Shown piece after piece: positions 9,517 through 19,363 of a DNA stretch of 64,000 nt. The translations under genes and the position numbers were made by a program. Numbering within the stretch: position 1 is the stretch's first letter; every line of letters starts with the position of its first letter. This DNA is from Pycnococcus provasolii (Eukaryota > Chlorophyta > Pseudoscourfieldiophyceae > Pseudoscourfieldiales > Pycnococcaceae): positions 372,001 to 436,000 of the forward strand of contig OW568874.1 of NCBI GenBank assembly GCA_938743325.2, in the 5' to 3' direction. The notes under the pieces were generated by a model. That model was not told the DNA's origin and did no database searches. It saw only the letters and a list, made by a program, of their open reading frames with translations.

Positions 9517-9522
9517 GGATCC
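9517..9522. promoter_or_regulatory. GGGGGGATCCCCCC palindrome upstream of NRAMP
   Basis: A palindromic G6-ATC-C6 tract lies about 215 bp upstream of ATG 9304. It is the longest of the GGATCC-cored palindromes in the window. Confidence 0.35.
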
Positions 9523-9540
9523 CCCCTAGTATGATAAGTA

Positions 9541-9780
9541 GGAGCTTAGGTTAACCCTTCTTACTAACCCTAACAGACTCTTTACAACCCTAAAACCCTA
9601 AGCTAATAGGGTACGGTTTCCCTAACACAACCCTAACAGACTCTTTCAAACCCTAAGCTAAGGGTACGGTTTCCCTAACCCTAACCCTAACAGACTCTCT
9701 CGTAAACCCTAAGACCTAACCCTAAGAGACACCTCTAAGAGACTTCGAAACCCTAACAGACTCTCTCGTAAACCCTAACT
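9541..9780 (+). repeat. Degenerate telomere-like CCCTAA repeats with an AACAGACTCT motif
   Basis: CCCTAA and AAACCCTAA units alternate with AACAGACTCT(T/C) and GGTACGGTTTCCCTAA blocks, each repeated several times. This fills the NRAMP/cpSRP54 divergent spacer. It is interstitial, not a chromosome end, because both flanks are coding. Confidence 0.75.
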
Positions 9781-9802
9781 CGATCCCTCGCAGACCAAAG
9801 AG

Positions 9803-9808
9803 GGATCC
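9803..9808. promoter_or_regulatory. AGGGATCCCCC upstream motif of cpSRP54
   Basis: A GGATCC-cored palindrome about 127 bp before ATG 9931, just downstream of the telomere-like block. Confidence 0.35.
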
Positions 9809-9930
9809 CCCATCATAGACTACAAAGAAATCCTACCGCGTACCCATATGGCCAGATATTCGGGATAACCTTTTTTTTTGATAACCCCTCTCTCCCCTCC
9901 CGAGGTCGTTCTCTTTCTCCCACAGGCTCC

Positions 9931-11748
9931 ATGCCGGCATCCATGCCGCTGACATCCCTCCAGGGTCATCCACGACTCTCCATGACGTCGATGTCGATGT
10001 CTGCCCCCCGAGGAGCGATGCACTCTCATTGTTCTCGTGTTGCTCATTCTTCTCGTCGTGCTTCTTCTTGTGCTCGTGGTGCTTCTGCTCATTCTTCTCG
10101 TGCTTTGTCGTCGTCGGCGTCAGTGTCGGCGATGTCGATGTCGTCGTGTGTGCGGCAGCCAGCAGTTCGTTCAAGCAGCTTGGGTTTGCCTCTTGGTCTG
10201 GGTCTGAACTCTGTCAAAAGCTCATTCCTGGGAGGTAGTAGTCTTCGGACTCCTCATCATCATAATCATAATAAAAATAAAAGTAGGCGTTCTTCGCCTT
10301 TGACGCGCGCAGAGGCGTTCGACGGACTCAACCAGTCGCTCGAAAAGGCGTGGCAGAAACTCAAGGGGGAATCCGCAATCAACAAGGAAAACGTCAAGGA
10401 ACCGCTGCGAGACATCAGACGCGCACTGCTCGAAGCGGACGTCAGCCTGCCCGTCGTGCGGAGATTCGTCAAGCGTGTCGAGGAAAAGGCCATCGGAACA
10501 GACGTCACCGTCGGCCTGAAACCGGACCAGCAGCTTGTTAAGGTGGTCTCCGACGAACTTATCGGGCTCATGGGAACGGAGGCGTCGCCTCTCGCGGAAA
10601 GGGGATTCGGAACCACGGTCGTGCTCATGGCTGGTCTGCAGGGTGTCGGCAAGACAACCATGTGCGGAAAACTTGCCAGCTACCTCCAGTCGCAGGGCAA
10701 GTCCGTGACAATGGTGGCGTGCGACGTGTACCGACCTGCCGCCGTCGACCAGCTGCAGACGCTCGGCGAACGCGTCGGGTGCCCAGTGTTCTCCCTGCCC
10801 GACTCCAAAGATCCCTCGGACATTGCCAAGCAAGGCGTCAAGGCGGCGCGAGATGCCAAGGCGGACTACGTCATCGTCGATACCGCAGGACGCCTCGCAA
10901 TTGACGAGGATATGATGCAGGAGCTGCGAGACGTGCGCAAAGCTGTGAAGCCCGACGAAACGCTGCTCGTCGTCGACGCCATGACGGGACAGGAGGCGGC
11001 TCGCGTCGTGCAGAGCTTCGACGAGAGCGTCGAGCTCACCGGCGCCATCCTCACGAAGCTCGACGGTGACAGCCGCGGTGGCGCCGCGCTGAGCGTCTAC
11101 GAGGTGTCCGGGAAGCCCATCAAGTTTGTGGGTGTGGGCGAGAAGCTCACGGACCTAGAGCAGTTCTACCCCGATCGCATGGCAGGACGCATCCTGGGCA
11201 TGGGCGACGTGCTCACGCTCGTCGAGCGCACCGAGGCGGCTGTTGAGGAGAAGGATGCCGAGCGCCTGATGAAGCGCATGATGTCCAACGAGTTTGACTT
11301 CAACGACTTCCTCGAGCAGAGCAAGATGATGGCAGGCCTTGGGTCGATGTCGTCGGTGATGAAGATGCTTCCCGGCATGAGCGGAATCACGAATGACCAG
11401 ATGCGTGAGACGGAGAAGAACCTCAAGCGCTTCGAGGCGATGATCGCATCGATGACGGAGGCTGAGCGAACATCCCCGGACGTTCTCGTGCGCAGCCCGT
11501 CGCGCCGCGCGCGTATCGCACGAGGATCGGGGCACACGGAGAATGAGGTGAGCGCAATGGTGGCGACGTTCGGGGGCATGAGAAAGCGCATGCGAAGTTT
11601 GGTGAACATGATGGGCGGCAACGCGAGTGCGGGCATGACGCCGGAGGAGATGCAGGAGGAGATGATGGCAAGGAGTAGCGTCAGCCCAGGCAAGGTTCGG
11701 CGGCGGAAGAAGAAGGCGACGACCGCCGGTGCACGAGGTTTCGGCTAA
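9931..11748 (+). CDS. cpSRP54: Chloroplast signal recognition particle 54 kDa GTPase (cpSRP54)
   Basis: A 605-residue SRP54. Residues 1 to about 115 are Ser/His/Arg-rich and fit a plastid transit peptide. The N domain (AFDGLNQSLEKAWQKLKG, then LRDIRRALLEADVSLPVVRRF) follows. The G domain has GLQGVGKTT at about residue 235, CDVYRPAAVDQL, DTAGRLAIDE near 317 and TKLDGDSRGGAALS near 376. The C-terminal M domain is methionine-rich (LMKRMMSNEFDFNDF, MKMLPGMSG) and ends with a basic RRRKKK stretch, matching the basic tail by which plant cpSRP54 binds cpSRP43. In plants it delivers light-harvesting proteins and some nascent chains to thylakoids through FtsY and ALB3. The transit peptide and basic tail exclude the cytosolic SRP54. 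A TGTAA signal follows 41 nt after the stop. Confidence 0.92.
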   Translation: MPASMPLTSLQGHPRLSMTSMSMSAPRGAMHSHCSRVAHSSRRASSCARGASAHSSRALSSSASVSAMSMSSCVRQPAVRSSSLGLPLGLGLNSVKSSFLGGSSLRTPHHHNHNKNKSRRSSPLTRAEAFDGLNQSLEKAWQKLKGESAINKENVKEPLRDIRRALLEADVSLPVVRRFVKRVEEKAIGTDVTVGLKPDQQLVKVVSDELIGLMGTEASPLAERGFGTTVVLMAGLQGVGKTTMCGKLASYLQSQGKSVTMVACDVYRPAAVDQLQTLGERVGCPVFSLPDSKDPSDIAKQGVKAARDAKADYVIVDTAGRLAIDEDMMQELRDVRKAVKPDETLLVVDAMTGQEAARVVQSFDESVELTGAILTKLDGDSRGGAALSVYEVSGKPIKFVGVGEKLTDLEQFYPDRMAGRILGMGDVLTLVERTEAAVEEKDAERLMKRMMSNEFDFNDFLEQSKMMAGLGSMSSVMKMLPGMSGITNDQMRETEKNLKRFEAMIASMTEAERTSPDVLVRSPSRRARIARGSGHTENEVSAMVATFGGMRKRMRSLVNMMGGNASAGMTPEEMQEEMMARSSVSPGKVRRRKKKATTAGARGFG

Positions 11749-11788
11749 GAAGTAAGCGGTTGCTGTTGAGTTTATGGGCGACGTTTGT

Positions 11789-11793
11789 TGTAA
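11789..11793 (+). terminator. TGTAA polyadenylation signal of cpSRP54
   Basis: TGTAA begins 41 nt downstream of the cpSRP54 stop. Confidence 0.5.
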
Positions 11794-12087
11794 GCGGATC
11801 ATGGATAATCGTGGGTTTTTCTTTCCATACAGTTGCTTCTTCTTCTTCTATCAAACGTGCCGGAAAGATCAAAACCCGATCGACAACCCCGATTGTTCCG
11901 TCCTTTCCCTCTGCCCTCGCTCTGCCCCCATTCAAGGTCCGTCGGGCTGCCGGGGATGTTCGAAAAGCCGAGGGCGAGAATCGGAACCTGCATATCTCCG
12001 TGACGTAAAAGTAAAAACGTTCCCGAGTTTTTACGCGTTATTTCAAAACAGAACACGTGAGTGATTCGTTGTCACACACAGAGATTG

Positions 12088-12825
12088 ATGCTCGCTGCTA
12101 TGATGTCGTCGTCCACTGGAGGAGACCGTGATCGTCATGGCGATGGCGTTGGCCATCCTCTGATCTCTTCGTCACTGCGCTCGTCGGCATCTGGCACATT
12201 CCCTACTCCTGAGCCTCTTTCAATTGACATGGAAGAACGTGAGTGCATCGTCGACGAAGAAGCTGCTGCTTCTCACCACCAATCCCCTACGTCGTCGTCG
12301 TCGGTAAGGAAAAAGAGGAAGTGCTTACCACCATGGTCGCGAGACGTGATTCTTCGTATGACGCTGGGCTTTACAGTCTTCAACTTCCTCATGCTTTCCG
12401 CGGCATTTCTGTCAATCCCATCTCCAGAACAGTTTCAGAAGATCATGGACAAAGGACAGGATCGCATGATGGAGCGCTACGATAGGAAAATGAAAGAAAA
12501 ACTCCACAACAATCCTAAAACTTCACTTTTTGCAGACGTTATGGACAAGCTATTTGACCCAGAAGATGGAGAAGACAATTCATCGTCGGCGGCAGCGCAT
12601 AAGATGGTGACCAAGCCAACGACGACAAAGAGTGCGGCGCTGAGAGTTAAAAGCGCTGCTGATGAGGAGGAGGATCATCCCATCCTCGCGATGATTCGTG
12701 ATGCACTAGATGGTCAGCAGCAGCAAATTTCGCCGCAATCCATTTATGGACTGACTCATCATCATCAACAACAGCATCGCGATGGTGGTAGTGGTGGTGG
12801 TGGTGGTGGCTTGATGATTGGTTGA
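12088..12825 (+). CDS. Hypothetical single-pass membrane protein
   Basis: A 245-residue protein from ATG 12088; the frame upstream reaches only a GTG. I do not recognise the family. A Ser/Glu-rich N-terminal region ends in a basic cluster (VRKKRKCLPPWSRD). One hydrophobic segment of about 20 residues (MTLGFTVFNFLMLSAAFLSI) follows near residue 100. After it comes a charged helical stretch (FQKIMDKGQDRMMERYDRKM) and a low-complexity His/Gln/Gly-rich tail. The basic cluster before the segment suggests a cytosolic N-terminus. TGTAA follows 10 nt after the stop. G/C-ending codons are less dominant here than in neighbouring genes. Confidence 0.6.
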   Translation: MLAAMMSSSTGGDRDRHGDGVGHPLISSSLRSSASGTFPTPEPLSIDMEERECIVDEEAAASHHQSPTSSSSVRKKRKCLPPWSRDVILRMTLGFTVFNFLMLSAAFLSIPSPEQFQKIMDKGQDRMMERYDRKMKEKLHNNPKTSLFADVMDKLFDPEDGEDNSSSAAAHKMVTKPTTTKSAALRVKSAADEEEDHPILAMIRDALDGQQQQISPQSIYGLTHHHQQQHRDGGSGGGGGGLMIG

Positions 12826-12834
12826 GTGAGTAGT

Positions 12835-12839
12835 TGTAA
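12835..12839 (+). terminator. TGTAA polyadenylation signal
   Basis: TGTAA begins about 10 nt after the stop of the hypothetical membrane protein. Confidence 0.45.
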
Positions 12840-12961
12840 TGAAGAAGTCAGTGGCTCTACTAATCTGTTTGATGATGATTCTCTGTGACAAAAAAAGTAT
12901 TCTCCTCCTCCTCTTTATGCTTCTCCTCATCCTATAGTAGCACCCACTCTACAACTCATCA

Positions 12962-13576
12962 TCAAGCCATGCTGCGTTGTTTCTTCGGTGGCGGTGTGTC
13001 GGGTCCAGCAGCGCGGTGCTCGGCGCGCTTCTTCTTCGGCGTCGATGGAAGTGGTGGTATACTAGCAGCTACCGGCGGCGGTGGTGGAGCCGCGTTGTTG
13101 TTCTTCTGGTTTTTCTTTGACGCCCTCTCAGCTTCCTTTGCAGCTTTCGTCGCAGCCTTTGCCGCAGCTCTCTCCGCCTTTTCGCGTTCCTTCGCCGCAG
13201 CTTTCTCCGCCTTTTCGCGTTCCTTCGCCGCAGCTTTCTCCGCTTCTTTCGCAAGAGCGGCGTCTTTTGATGCCATGAACACCGCGAGTTCGTCGCCGGA
13301 GCGTTCCTCGATAGAACTCACGAGCGTCGTCAGAGCCTCGGTGTAGTCCGCCGCCTCTTCGGACGCGACAAGCTCGCCTGCTGCTTGATCAATGTTGCGC
13401 CAAATTTTCGCGGTGATGCACTTGATGTGCTTATACGACACGCCAACAGGCCCGTCTTTATCCCCACCGAGATGAAACTTCGAGCCGAATCGCAGTTCGT
13501 CAGCGGCAATGTGTTGTTTGCATGCTGAGCACGTCGAGCGGTTCGACTTCGCGTACTCCAAAACGTACGACGGCAT
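12962..13576 (-). CDS. Stand-alone PARP-type zinc finger protein
   Basis: A 204-residue protein from ATG 13576. Residues 1 to about 62 form a single PARP-type zinc finger: LEYAKSNRSTCSACKQHI, DELRFGSKFH and YKHIKC provide the CxxC...HxxC zinc ligands and the YAKSxR signature. In PARP1 and DNA ligase III this finger binds nicked or broken DNA. There is no PARP catalytic, BRCT or WGR domain. The rest is a long Ala/Lys/Glu helix with perfect KAAAKEREKAE repeats (probable coiled coil), then a Pro-rich segment and a basic KKKRAEHR tail that could be a nuclear signal. A nuclear DNA-end-binding role is an inference. It is convergent with the preceding membrane protein. Confidence 0.75.
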   Translation of the reverse strand: MPSYVLEYAKSNRSTCSACKQHIAADELRFGSKFHLGGDKDGPVGVSYKHIKCITAKIWRNIDQAAGELVASEEAADYTEALTTLVSSIEERSGDELAVFMASKDAALAKEAEKAAAKEREKAEKAAAKEREKAERAAAKAATKAAKEAERASKKNQKNNNAAPPPPPVAASIPPLPSTPKKKRAEHRAAGPDTPPPKKQRSMA

Positions 13577-13579
13577 ACT

Positions 13580-15738
13580 ACTAGTTACAACGACGAACTA
13601 ACTGTTCACGGAATGGTTCGATCGATCAAGCAAATCAATAATCAATGGCAGCTGATTAATTATGATCAATCAATGTGAATGAATTGTTGATTGATGGGAC
13701 GGGTTTTGGTCCAGGTCCAGGTGGCGTCTGCTTCTGGTTCTGGTGGGAACCTGGGTACCTGGGAACCTCCCCGAACCCGGGGCCGGGGAGACAGGTAGGT
13801 CCGGGAAGCGCCTGGGAGGGGATCCGTCTTTGGTTCCACTGGCGGGCCGGGACCGCGGGAGGAGGTGAAAAAAAGGCAGGGTCGGCCCCTCGGGATCCCG
13901 GTCGGCTTCATTAACACTACGTCTACCAGAAGTCCCTATAGCGACTTCTACCCCTCTTTGGGACTCTTGGTATTTACTACGTTTTGCTCCGCCCTGTCGA
14001 CTGGTCGTTCGTTCCGAGCCCCCTCTCTGCACCGTTCGAACTTCGAAAGCTCCTTAAGCTCGCAACCAGAGCTTTCCAACGCGGGTATTGGAGCCCATTT
14101 TCGCCTCGGGAAAGCATTCTTATCGCTCACTGATGTACAACATGGTCCGCAACACTATGCACACATACCTCATGGACCATGGCTGCGGGAAGGAGGATTC
14201 GTCGATGGTGGTCGACATAGGGATAGGGATACGATCCCGCAGCTCATCCCGCAGCTCATCCCGCAGCTCATCACAACATAGCGGTGGTGTGCCGCTAACT
14301 CGGTGCTTTCATCCGGAATTCCACACAAGTGAATGGAAGGAGATGTACAAGGCGGCGAACGACGCCGGTGGAAGCGCGCGAGCTTCTTCAGGTCGTCGTG
14401 GCTGAGCCGAGCTATAGCGATCTCTTTTTGAGCGTCGTTGTTCATGGATTGCACGGTTTCGTATAGAGGTCTGCCTTCTTCAAGCAAGCGTACACGCTTC
14501 GTGGCACGCGCGTTTTCCGCAGCCGATGATGCGAGCTCTTTGGTCCTCTCCGAGCACTTGTAAGCGCCATGTTGTCGCACATCACCCACCTTGAGGCCGC
14601 TGCGGAGGACGCCATGAAGACGGCGCAATGGTCCATGGCTTAGGAAGAGGGACGTGGAAAAAGGAGTTCTGGTCGGGGCCCAGGTCGGGAGTCCCCTGAG
14701 ACCCGGTCTGAGACTCATTACCGTTTTGCGACCATTCTCGCCGACCAGGGCTGTCCCAGGTTTCTTGGCTGTCCCAGGTTTTGTCCACCCCCCTTCCTAG
14801 TAGGTACTTTTCCCCGATTCGCACATACTAGTATCCTGCCAACCTTAACCCTCCCAGACCTCTCCCCCATGCTTCCACCGTGCCCGTGATATTGTATCGC
14901 AAATTCCCTTTGGAGTTGGATTGCTTGCCAAGCGTCCGTTGTAAAAGCACCTAGAGGTAAAAGGTTAGTTTCACCCTACCCCCGTGAACCCGCAAAAAGA
15001 TCACGATCTTTATGCGTGATCTCCAACCAATCTAAAAGCGCAAGTGCAAGTACCAGGCCAAGGGCCATTGTTGCCCACTATTGTTGCGATGCCAATATTG
15101 TTGGAGGGATGGGAAAACGAAACGAAACGAAGGCTTGCACAAGGTGCTTGCACAGACAGAACAAAGCCTGTGACAACGGCCAGGGCAAGTGACCTGGGCA
15201 AGTGACCTGGGCAAGTGAACCTGGTTGGCCCTGGCAACTGGTGCTGAATAGACCACTATGTATGAACTAAGGTTAACTACCTTAACTACCTTTCCGGATT
15301 TCCCCCGGGGGGAGGTGGGTGCCTCCTTGTCGTGATCAAAGCACGGGGCCCCGTGATCAAAGCACCCAAAGCACGGCCCACCTACCCTAAGGTTACCCGG
15401 CCGCCCTCCTCACTCAAGTTGTCCTTCGTAGTGAGAGGAAAGTGGGACACTTAAGTCGTCCTCCTTATTATTTCCCTATTTCAGAACTCGTACATATCAT
15501 TTCTGTCTCCTCCTGATATCACATCACATCACTCGAGTAACTTACCTGAGTGAGTGAGTGAGTGCGTCTGCAGTGCGTGCGGACTGCGGATAGTCTGTTA
15601 CATACTAATATTCAGGAGGAGGATATTGGGTGCCACTCCGGCTTTCTGTCGGCGAATATTAAGCGTGTTGTGCAGGTGCAACCCGTGGGGACTGTTGTGC
15701 CACACTCCTCCTCCAGCAGTCAAGAGGTGGTTGAGGGT
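13580..15738. other. Gene-poor 2.1-kb spacer
   Basis: No gene is firmly supported. It contains GGATCC motifs at 13819 and 13893, a CCCGCAGCTCAT tandem repeat near 14238-14275, a palindrome CACGGGGCCCCGTG at 15342-15355 flanked by two copies of GTGATCAAAGCAC, short GACCTGGGCAAGT tandem repeats near 15185-15215 and a (GTGA)n run at about 15550-15564. A weak coding-like segment is listed separately. Confidence 0.5.
14340..14640 (-). other. Weak coding-like segment, unknown
   Basis: A minus-strand frame reads a plausible helical stretch (KVGDVRQHGAYKCSERTK, then KKLARFHRRR) but merges into repeat-encoded low-complexity sequence. There is no recognised domain and no convincing start. It may be a remnant of a mobile element or of a lost gene. 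Confidence 0.2.
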
Positions 15739-18700
15739 ATGGTGGGCGGCGGCGCCAGTGGTGGGGAGCAGCAACCTTCTTCCACCTCCAAGTTGCAAAG
15801 GATTCACACTTCTGTTAAGGGTGATGAGTTCTGGCGCAAGAACCCGGAGGGAGTTCCGCTCGAAGCGCTCTTTGGCGACAAGGCGGGAGCAGGAGAGGTG
15901 GGACGGCGACTACGCCAACACGACGTTACGGGTGACGGATATCTCGACAAGGCGGAGTTTCGCAACGCCATCGCGGGCGAGATATCCGCAGTCAGGAGCG
16001 CGAAGCAAATCAAGATCGTCGCGGCTGTGCTCCTCGGGCTCATTCTCGTCTTGGTGGGAGCCATCACGGGACTCACGTTCGTCGTCGTCGAGCTCTCCAA
16101 GGACACGACGCCAAGCTCCAGCGGCGTTATGGAAGTCAAGGGCAAAATCAGGGTGCTGCCGAACGGAACGGCCGTTCCCGTGACGATGAGAACGGGTGAG
16201 GTTGAGAAAATTTCGCAGCCGCTCTCGTCATGCATGCCCGACTCGTACTTCAAGGAGATGAAGCAGTTCTCCATCGAGAACGGACTCACCAAGCTCGCCA
16301 TCACCATCGACGGGTACGTGCGCCTGCCGCGCCCGAACTCCGTGCACGGCACGGTGGTTATCCTCATAACGCCCATTGGACGCATCACGCTCGATGGGAA
16401 AGGTCTCGAGTTCGAGAGCAACGTCGGCGACGTGCTCGCGGAGGCTGGCTTCGTCGTCGACGCCCAAAGACGACGTCTGCACGGCCTGTACGAGCTCAGC
16501 GCATTCTTCAACTCCATTCCCGAGGAGAACTTCAGCTGCTTCGACTCGGAAAAAGATGGAAGCAAGCCGAGTTTCCCCTCGACGTACTCAGCGGACGTGA
16601 CAGTCATGTACAACTGCGATCCTAATGCGCAGGACGCGTCGACGCAGGGTGTGAGCAAACGGCGTTGCGAAGGCGCCAAGCCTGCGGGACTCAAGAACAT
16701 CACGCTGTACGGCGATGATATCCAGTTCGCCGTTGGCTACTCGAAAACGTACGTCGACCTGAAGAACAAGCGCAGCCGCGAGGAGTGGCACTTTCCCGGC
16801 CGCATGGACGACTACGGACTCGTCAAAGTCATGACGATCGCCGAAGGCTCGAAGTGGTTCGAGTCGATGCAGGTTGCACGCAACACGCAGACGGGCAAAC
16901 TTGATACGACGCAGGGATTCTACTGCGATCGTCGCGAAGGCAAGGGTCAGAATGAGATCGCGATGTTGCCAGACGAGGCGCAGGTTGTGTATGAGGGCGA
17001 GCACACCACGGACGACGGCCGCAAGGGCCGGTCGTTCACGTTAGTGAAGAGTCACAAGGGCGAAGACGGTGACACGCAGGCGTACCTGTACCGCTTCAAG
17101 GACGCGCTCGTCGCGGCGAGTGGGACGTCCGAGGATGCGGACGACTACGTGGAGGCGCGATTTGTGATGTACGAGATCGAGCTTTGGGACCTGAACAAGA
17201 ACTTAGTGTTGATGATCTATAAGCTTGCGAATGTTGACGAGGAATGGCACGCGAAAGCGGACGATGCAATGTGGAAGCGACCGTACGACTGCGCGCCCAT
17301 GAAGGGTGGCGCACGACCTGACGGTCCCGCGCTGACTAATACTTCATTCTTGGCGACTGCGCTTCCGTTTCCGGATGCGGACTGGGCCAAAATTGAAGCA
17401 ATCAACTACCATATGAAAACGGAAGCGGGTATGATAAGCAACCAAAACTCGGGCGAATTCGAGACGGCGCCAGGTCCGAATGGCACGAAGGTATCGCGCA
17501 GGCGGCTGCAATCCTATGACATGGATGAAGATGGCATTCAGTACCAGAGCGGTCGTAGCACGCACGGTCGCAATCTACTCGGATATACATGCTGCAAGTA
17601 CTACTACGACGGTCAGAGAACAGGCGCGGCGCATACGTACTCCATCTCCATGGATATGCAGCCGATGGTCTCAATCGGCGTCGACTTTGGGTTCGTCTTC
17701 TCGAACAATGTGGCAAACTACAAGACGTACTCTGCCATGCCGACAGTGAACGTGAATATGTGCGCTATTTCCATCGATGTCACTATCAATTTCGCGGAAG
17801 TGGGCATTCCGCTGTTCATTTCAGGCGCCGTCTACTTTGAATGGAAGCCGCCGGGAAAATTCGATGAATGTTTCGAGGCTGGCGGCTGTTTGACAATTGG
17901 AGTTGGCATCAAGAAAGGATCATTTGAAATTACGCTTGTCAAAGGTGAGCTGTGCTTCTTAGGCGGACGCTACGAGGTGAACGGATGCACGCGCGCATAC
18001 CTCGCCATCTCGATCGGAGCGGGTGTTGAGCTCTTTGCGGATACTGCGATTGGCAAATTCGGAATCGCCGTATCAGGCACCGTGTACTTCAAGTGGTTTC
18101 TACCGAACGACGAGTGTGTGAATATCAATCCAGCGAACGGCGTTGATGAAGGATACAAGGCGAACCAGCTCGACTTGGATCCTTATTTTCAGCTTGACTG
18201 GGAGTTGTGCTTCTTTATCTGCTACGTGGATAGCTGGGCGGTGCACTTCTTTGGACCCGAACCAGGCCGCATGATGCGCAAGTACCACAACTATCCCGTC
18301 AACATGCCAGACTTACCTAAAGGGACTATTGACGGCATCAGCACCGTCGCCTGGGACCAGCCGAAGGAAAATCCTAAAAATACGCAAGCGGGTGCGGGCA
18401 TGCAGACGCCGCAGCCGCTCGCAGGCTTCGTGCGAAGCGCGTCAGAAGGAAAGGCGCGCGACGGCGACTTGGAAAATCTCATCGCGGGCGTACAGATGAA
18501 CTTTGCGCAGAATCTCGGCTATTACGAAGACGACGGCATTACGCCCCTATCGATGGATGCGTACGACTGTCACAGTGTGGGTGTCGACTTTGGCGGTGAT
18601 TACGGTTTGATTGGGAAACATGATAAGGGATGGGCCAAGTGCGGCACTGACGAGTGGGCGTTCGGCTTCGAGCGCGACGCGGGTGTGAACGTGTACAAGA

Positions 18701-19122
18701 CCGTGACGAGGACACACCCGACAGCTACGGAGTGCCGACGGACGGACGGCAGTGGATGCAACGATTGGAAGTGCAGAAGGGGTAGAGATGGGTGCGCTAA
18801 TCGTGCCAAACTATACGACGAGCAGGTGTTCGATTACAAGAAGCACCCGATTAATCTCATCACACGCTGGAAGTGTTGCAAGCTCAAAATCCCTGCAGCA
18901 GGCAAAAGAATTGTTCCTCGAAACTGCAAGGACGAAAAAATCAAGGATGACATGAAGCGCAGTGAAGGGTACGCGCAGTGCAAAAATAACAAGGCAGGTG
19001 ATCCTCCCAAGGCTGCCACAGGGATGTGGCGTGATCGCGACAAGAAGGCTGGCGTCGCGTGTGGTGAGGACGAGCTTGGATGCATCGAGACGCTCACGTG
19101 CTGCGACGGAGTTGCTGTTTAG
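15739..19122 (+). CDS. Large EF-hand, single-TM surface or lumenal protein
   Basis: 1127 residues from ATG 15739; the open frame further upstream has no ATG. About 90 N-terminal residues carry one canonical EF-hand loop (DVTGDGYLDKAE) near residues 60-75. A hydrophobic segment (IVAAVLLGLILVLVGAITGL) near residues 92-117 follows, so the EF-hand would be cytosolic. The remaining ~1000 residues would be outside the cell or in a lumen. That part is Cys-rich, with several Asn-x-Ser/Thr sites. Its beta-rich mid-region (SIGVDFGFVFSNN, FISGAVYFEWKPPGKFDECF, AVSGTVYFKWFLPNDEC) contains two related YFxWxxP...DEC modules. The C-terminal third has many Cys (CCKLKIPAAG, GCIETLTCC). I do not recognise the family. 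A calcium-responsive surface receptor or wall protein is only an inference. Confidence 0.8.
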   Translation: MVGGGASGGEQQPSSTSKLQRIHTSVKGDEFWRKNPEGVPLEALFGDKAGAGEVGRRLRQHDVTGDGYLDKAEFRNAIAGEISAVRSAKQIKIVAAVLLGLILVLVGAITGLTFVVVELSKDTTPSSSGVMEVKGKIRVLPNGTAVPVTMRTGEVEKISQPLSSCMPDSYFKEMKQFSIENGLTKLAITIDGYVRLPRPNSVHGTVVILITPIGRITLDGKGLEFESNVGDVLAEAGFVVDAQRRRLHGLYELSAFFNSIPEENFSCFDSEKDGSKPSFPSTYSADVTVMYNCDPNAQDASTQGVSKRRCEGAKPAGLKNITLYGDDIQFAVGYSKTYVDLKNKRSREEWHFPGRMDDYGLVKVMTIAEGSKWFESMQVARNTQTGKLDTTQGFYCDRREGKGQNEIAMLPDEAQVVYEGEHTTDDGRKGRSFTLVKSHKGEDGDTQAYLYRFKDALVAASGTSEDADDYVEARFVMYEIELWDLNKNLVLMIYKLANVDEEWHAKADDAMWKRPYDCAPMKGGARPDGPALTNTSFLATALPFPDADWAKIEAINYHMKTEAGMISNQNSGEFETAPGPNGTKVSRRRLQSYDMDEDGIQYQSGRSTHGRNLLGYTCCKYYYDGQRTGAAHTYSISMDMQPMVSIGVDFGFVFSNNVANYKTYSAMPTVNVNMCAISIDVTINFAEVGIPLFISGAVYFEWKPPGKFDECFEAGGCLTIGVGIKKGSFEITLVKGELCFLGGRYEVNGCTRAYLAISIGAGVELFADTAIGKFGIAVSGTVYFKWFLPNDECVNINPANGVDEGYKANQLDLDPYFQLDWELCFFICYVDSWAVHFFGPEPGRMMRKYHNYPVNMPDLPKGTIDGISTVAWDQPKENPKNTQAGAGMQTPQPLAGFVRSASEGKARDGDLENLIAGVQMNFAQNLGYYEDDGITPLSMDAYDCHSVGVDFGGDYGLIGKHDKGWAKCGTDEWAFGFERDAGVNVYKTVTRTHPTATECRRTDGSGCNDWKCRRGRDGCANRAKLYDEQVFDYKKHPINLITRWKCCKLKIPAAGKRIVPRNCKDEKIKDDMKRSEGYAQCKNNKAGDPPKAATGMWRDRDKKAGVACGEDELGCIETLTCCDGVAV

Positions 19123-19271
19123 CATGCCGGGCTGGCTTCGGCAAAAATGGTTTGGTTTTTTCTTTTAATTGAGTTTTTATCCCCCCTACCCTACTATGGA
19201 TAGTAATAAGCATTTGCACAATGTTACTCTTATTAACAGCGTCAGTTAGTTGTCTTTTCACGGTTCCACCA

Positions 19272-19287
19272 CCACGTGATCACGTGG
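19272..19287. promoter_or_regulatory. 16-bp palindrome with two overlapping G-boxes
   Basis: CCACGTGATCACGTGG is a perfect palindrome containing two CACGTG G-box cores (bZIP/bHLH sites in plants). It lies 150 bp after the EF-hand gene and 77 bp before the split-repeat element. There is no adjacent downstream host gene that it obviously serves. Confidence 0.4.
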
Positions 19288-19363
19288 CATGCGTCGTGCC
19301 ATTGCGCTGTGAGGTTTGTGTAATTGGCGCGTCACCTGCAAGGCTGCAACTGGTCATTTCCGT

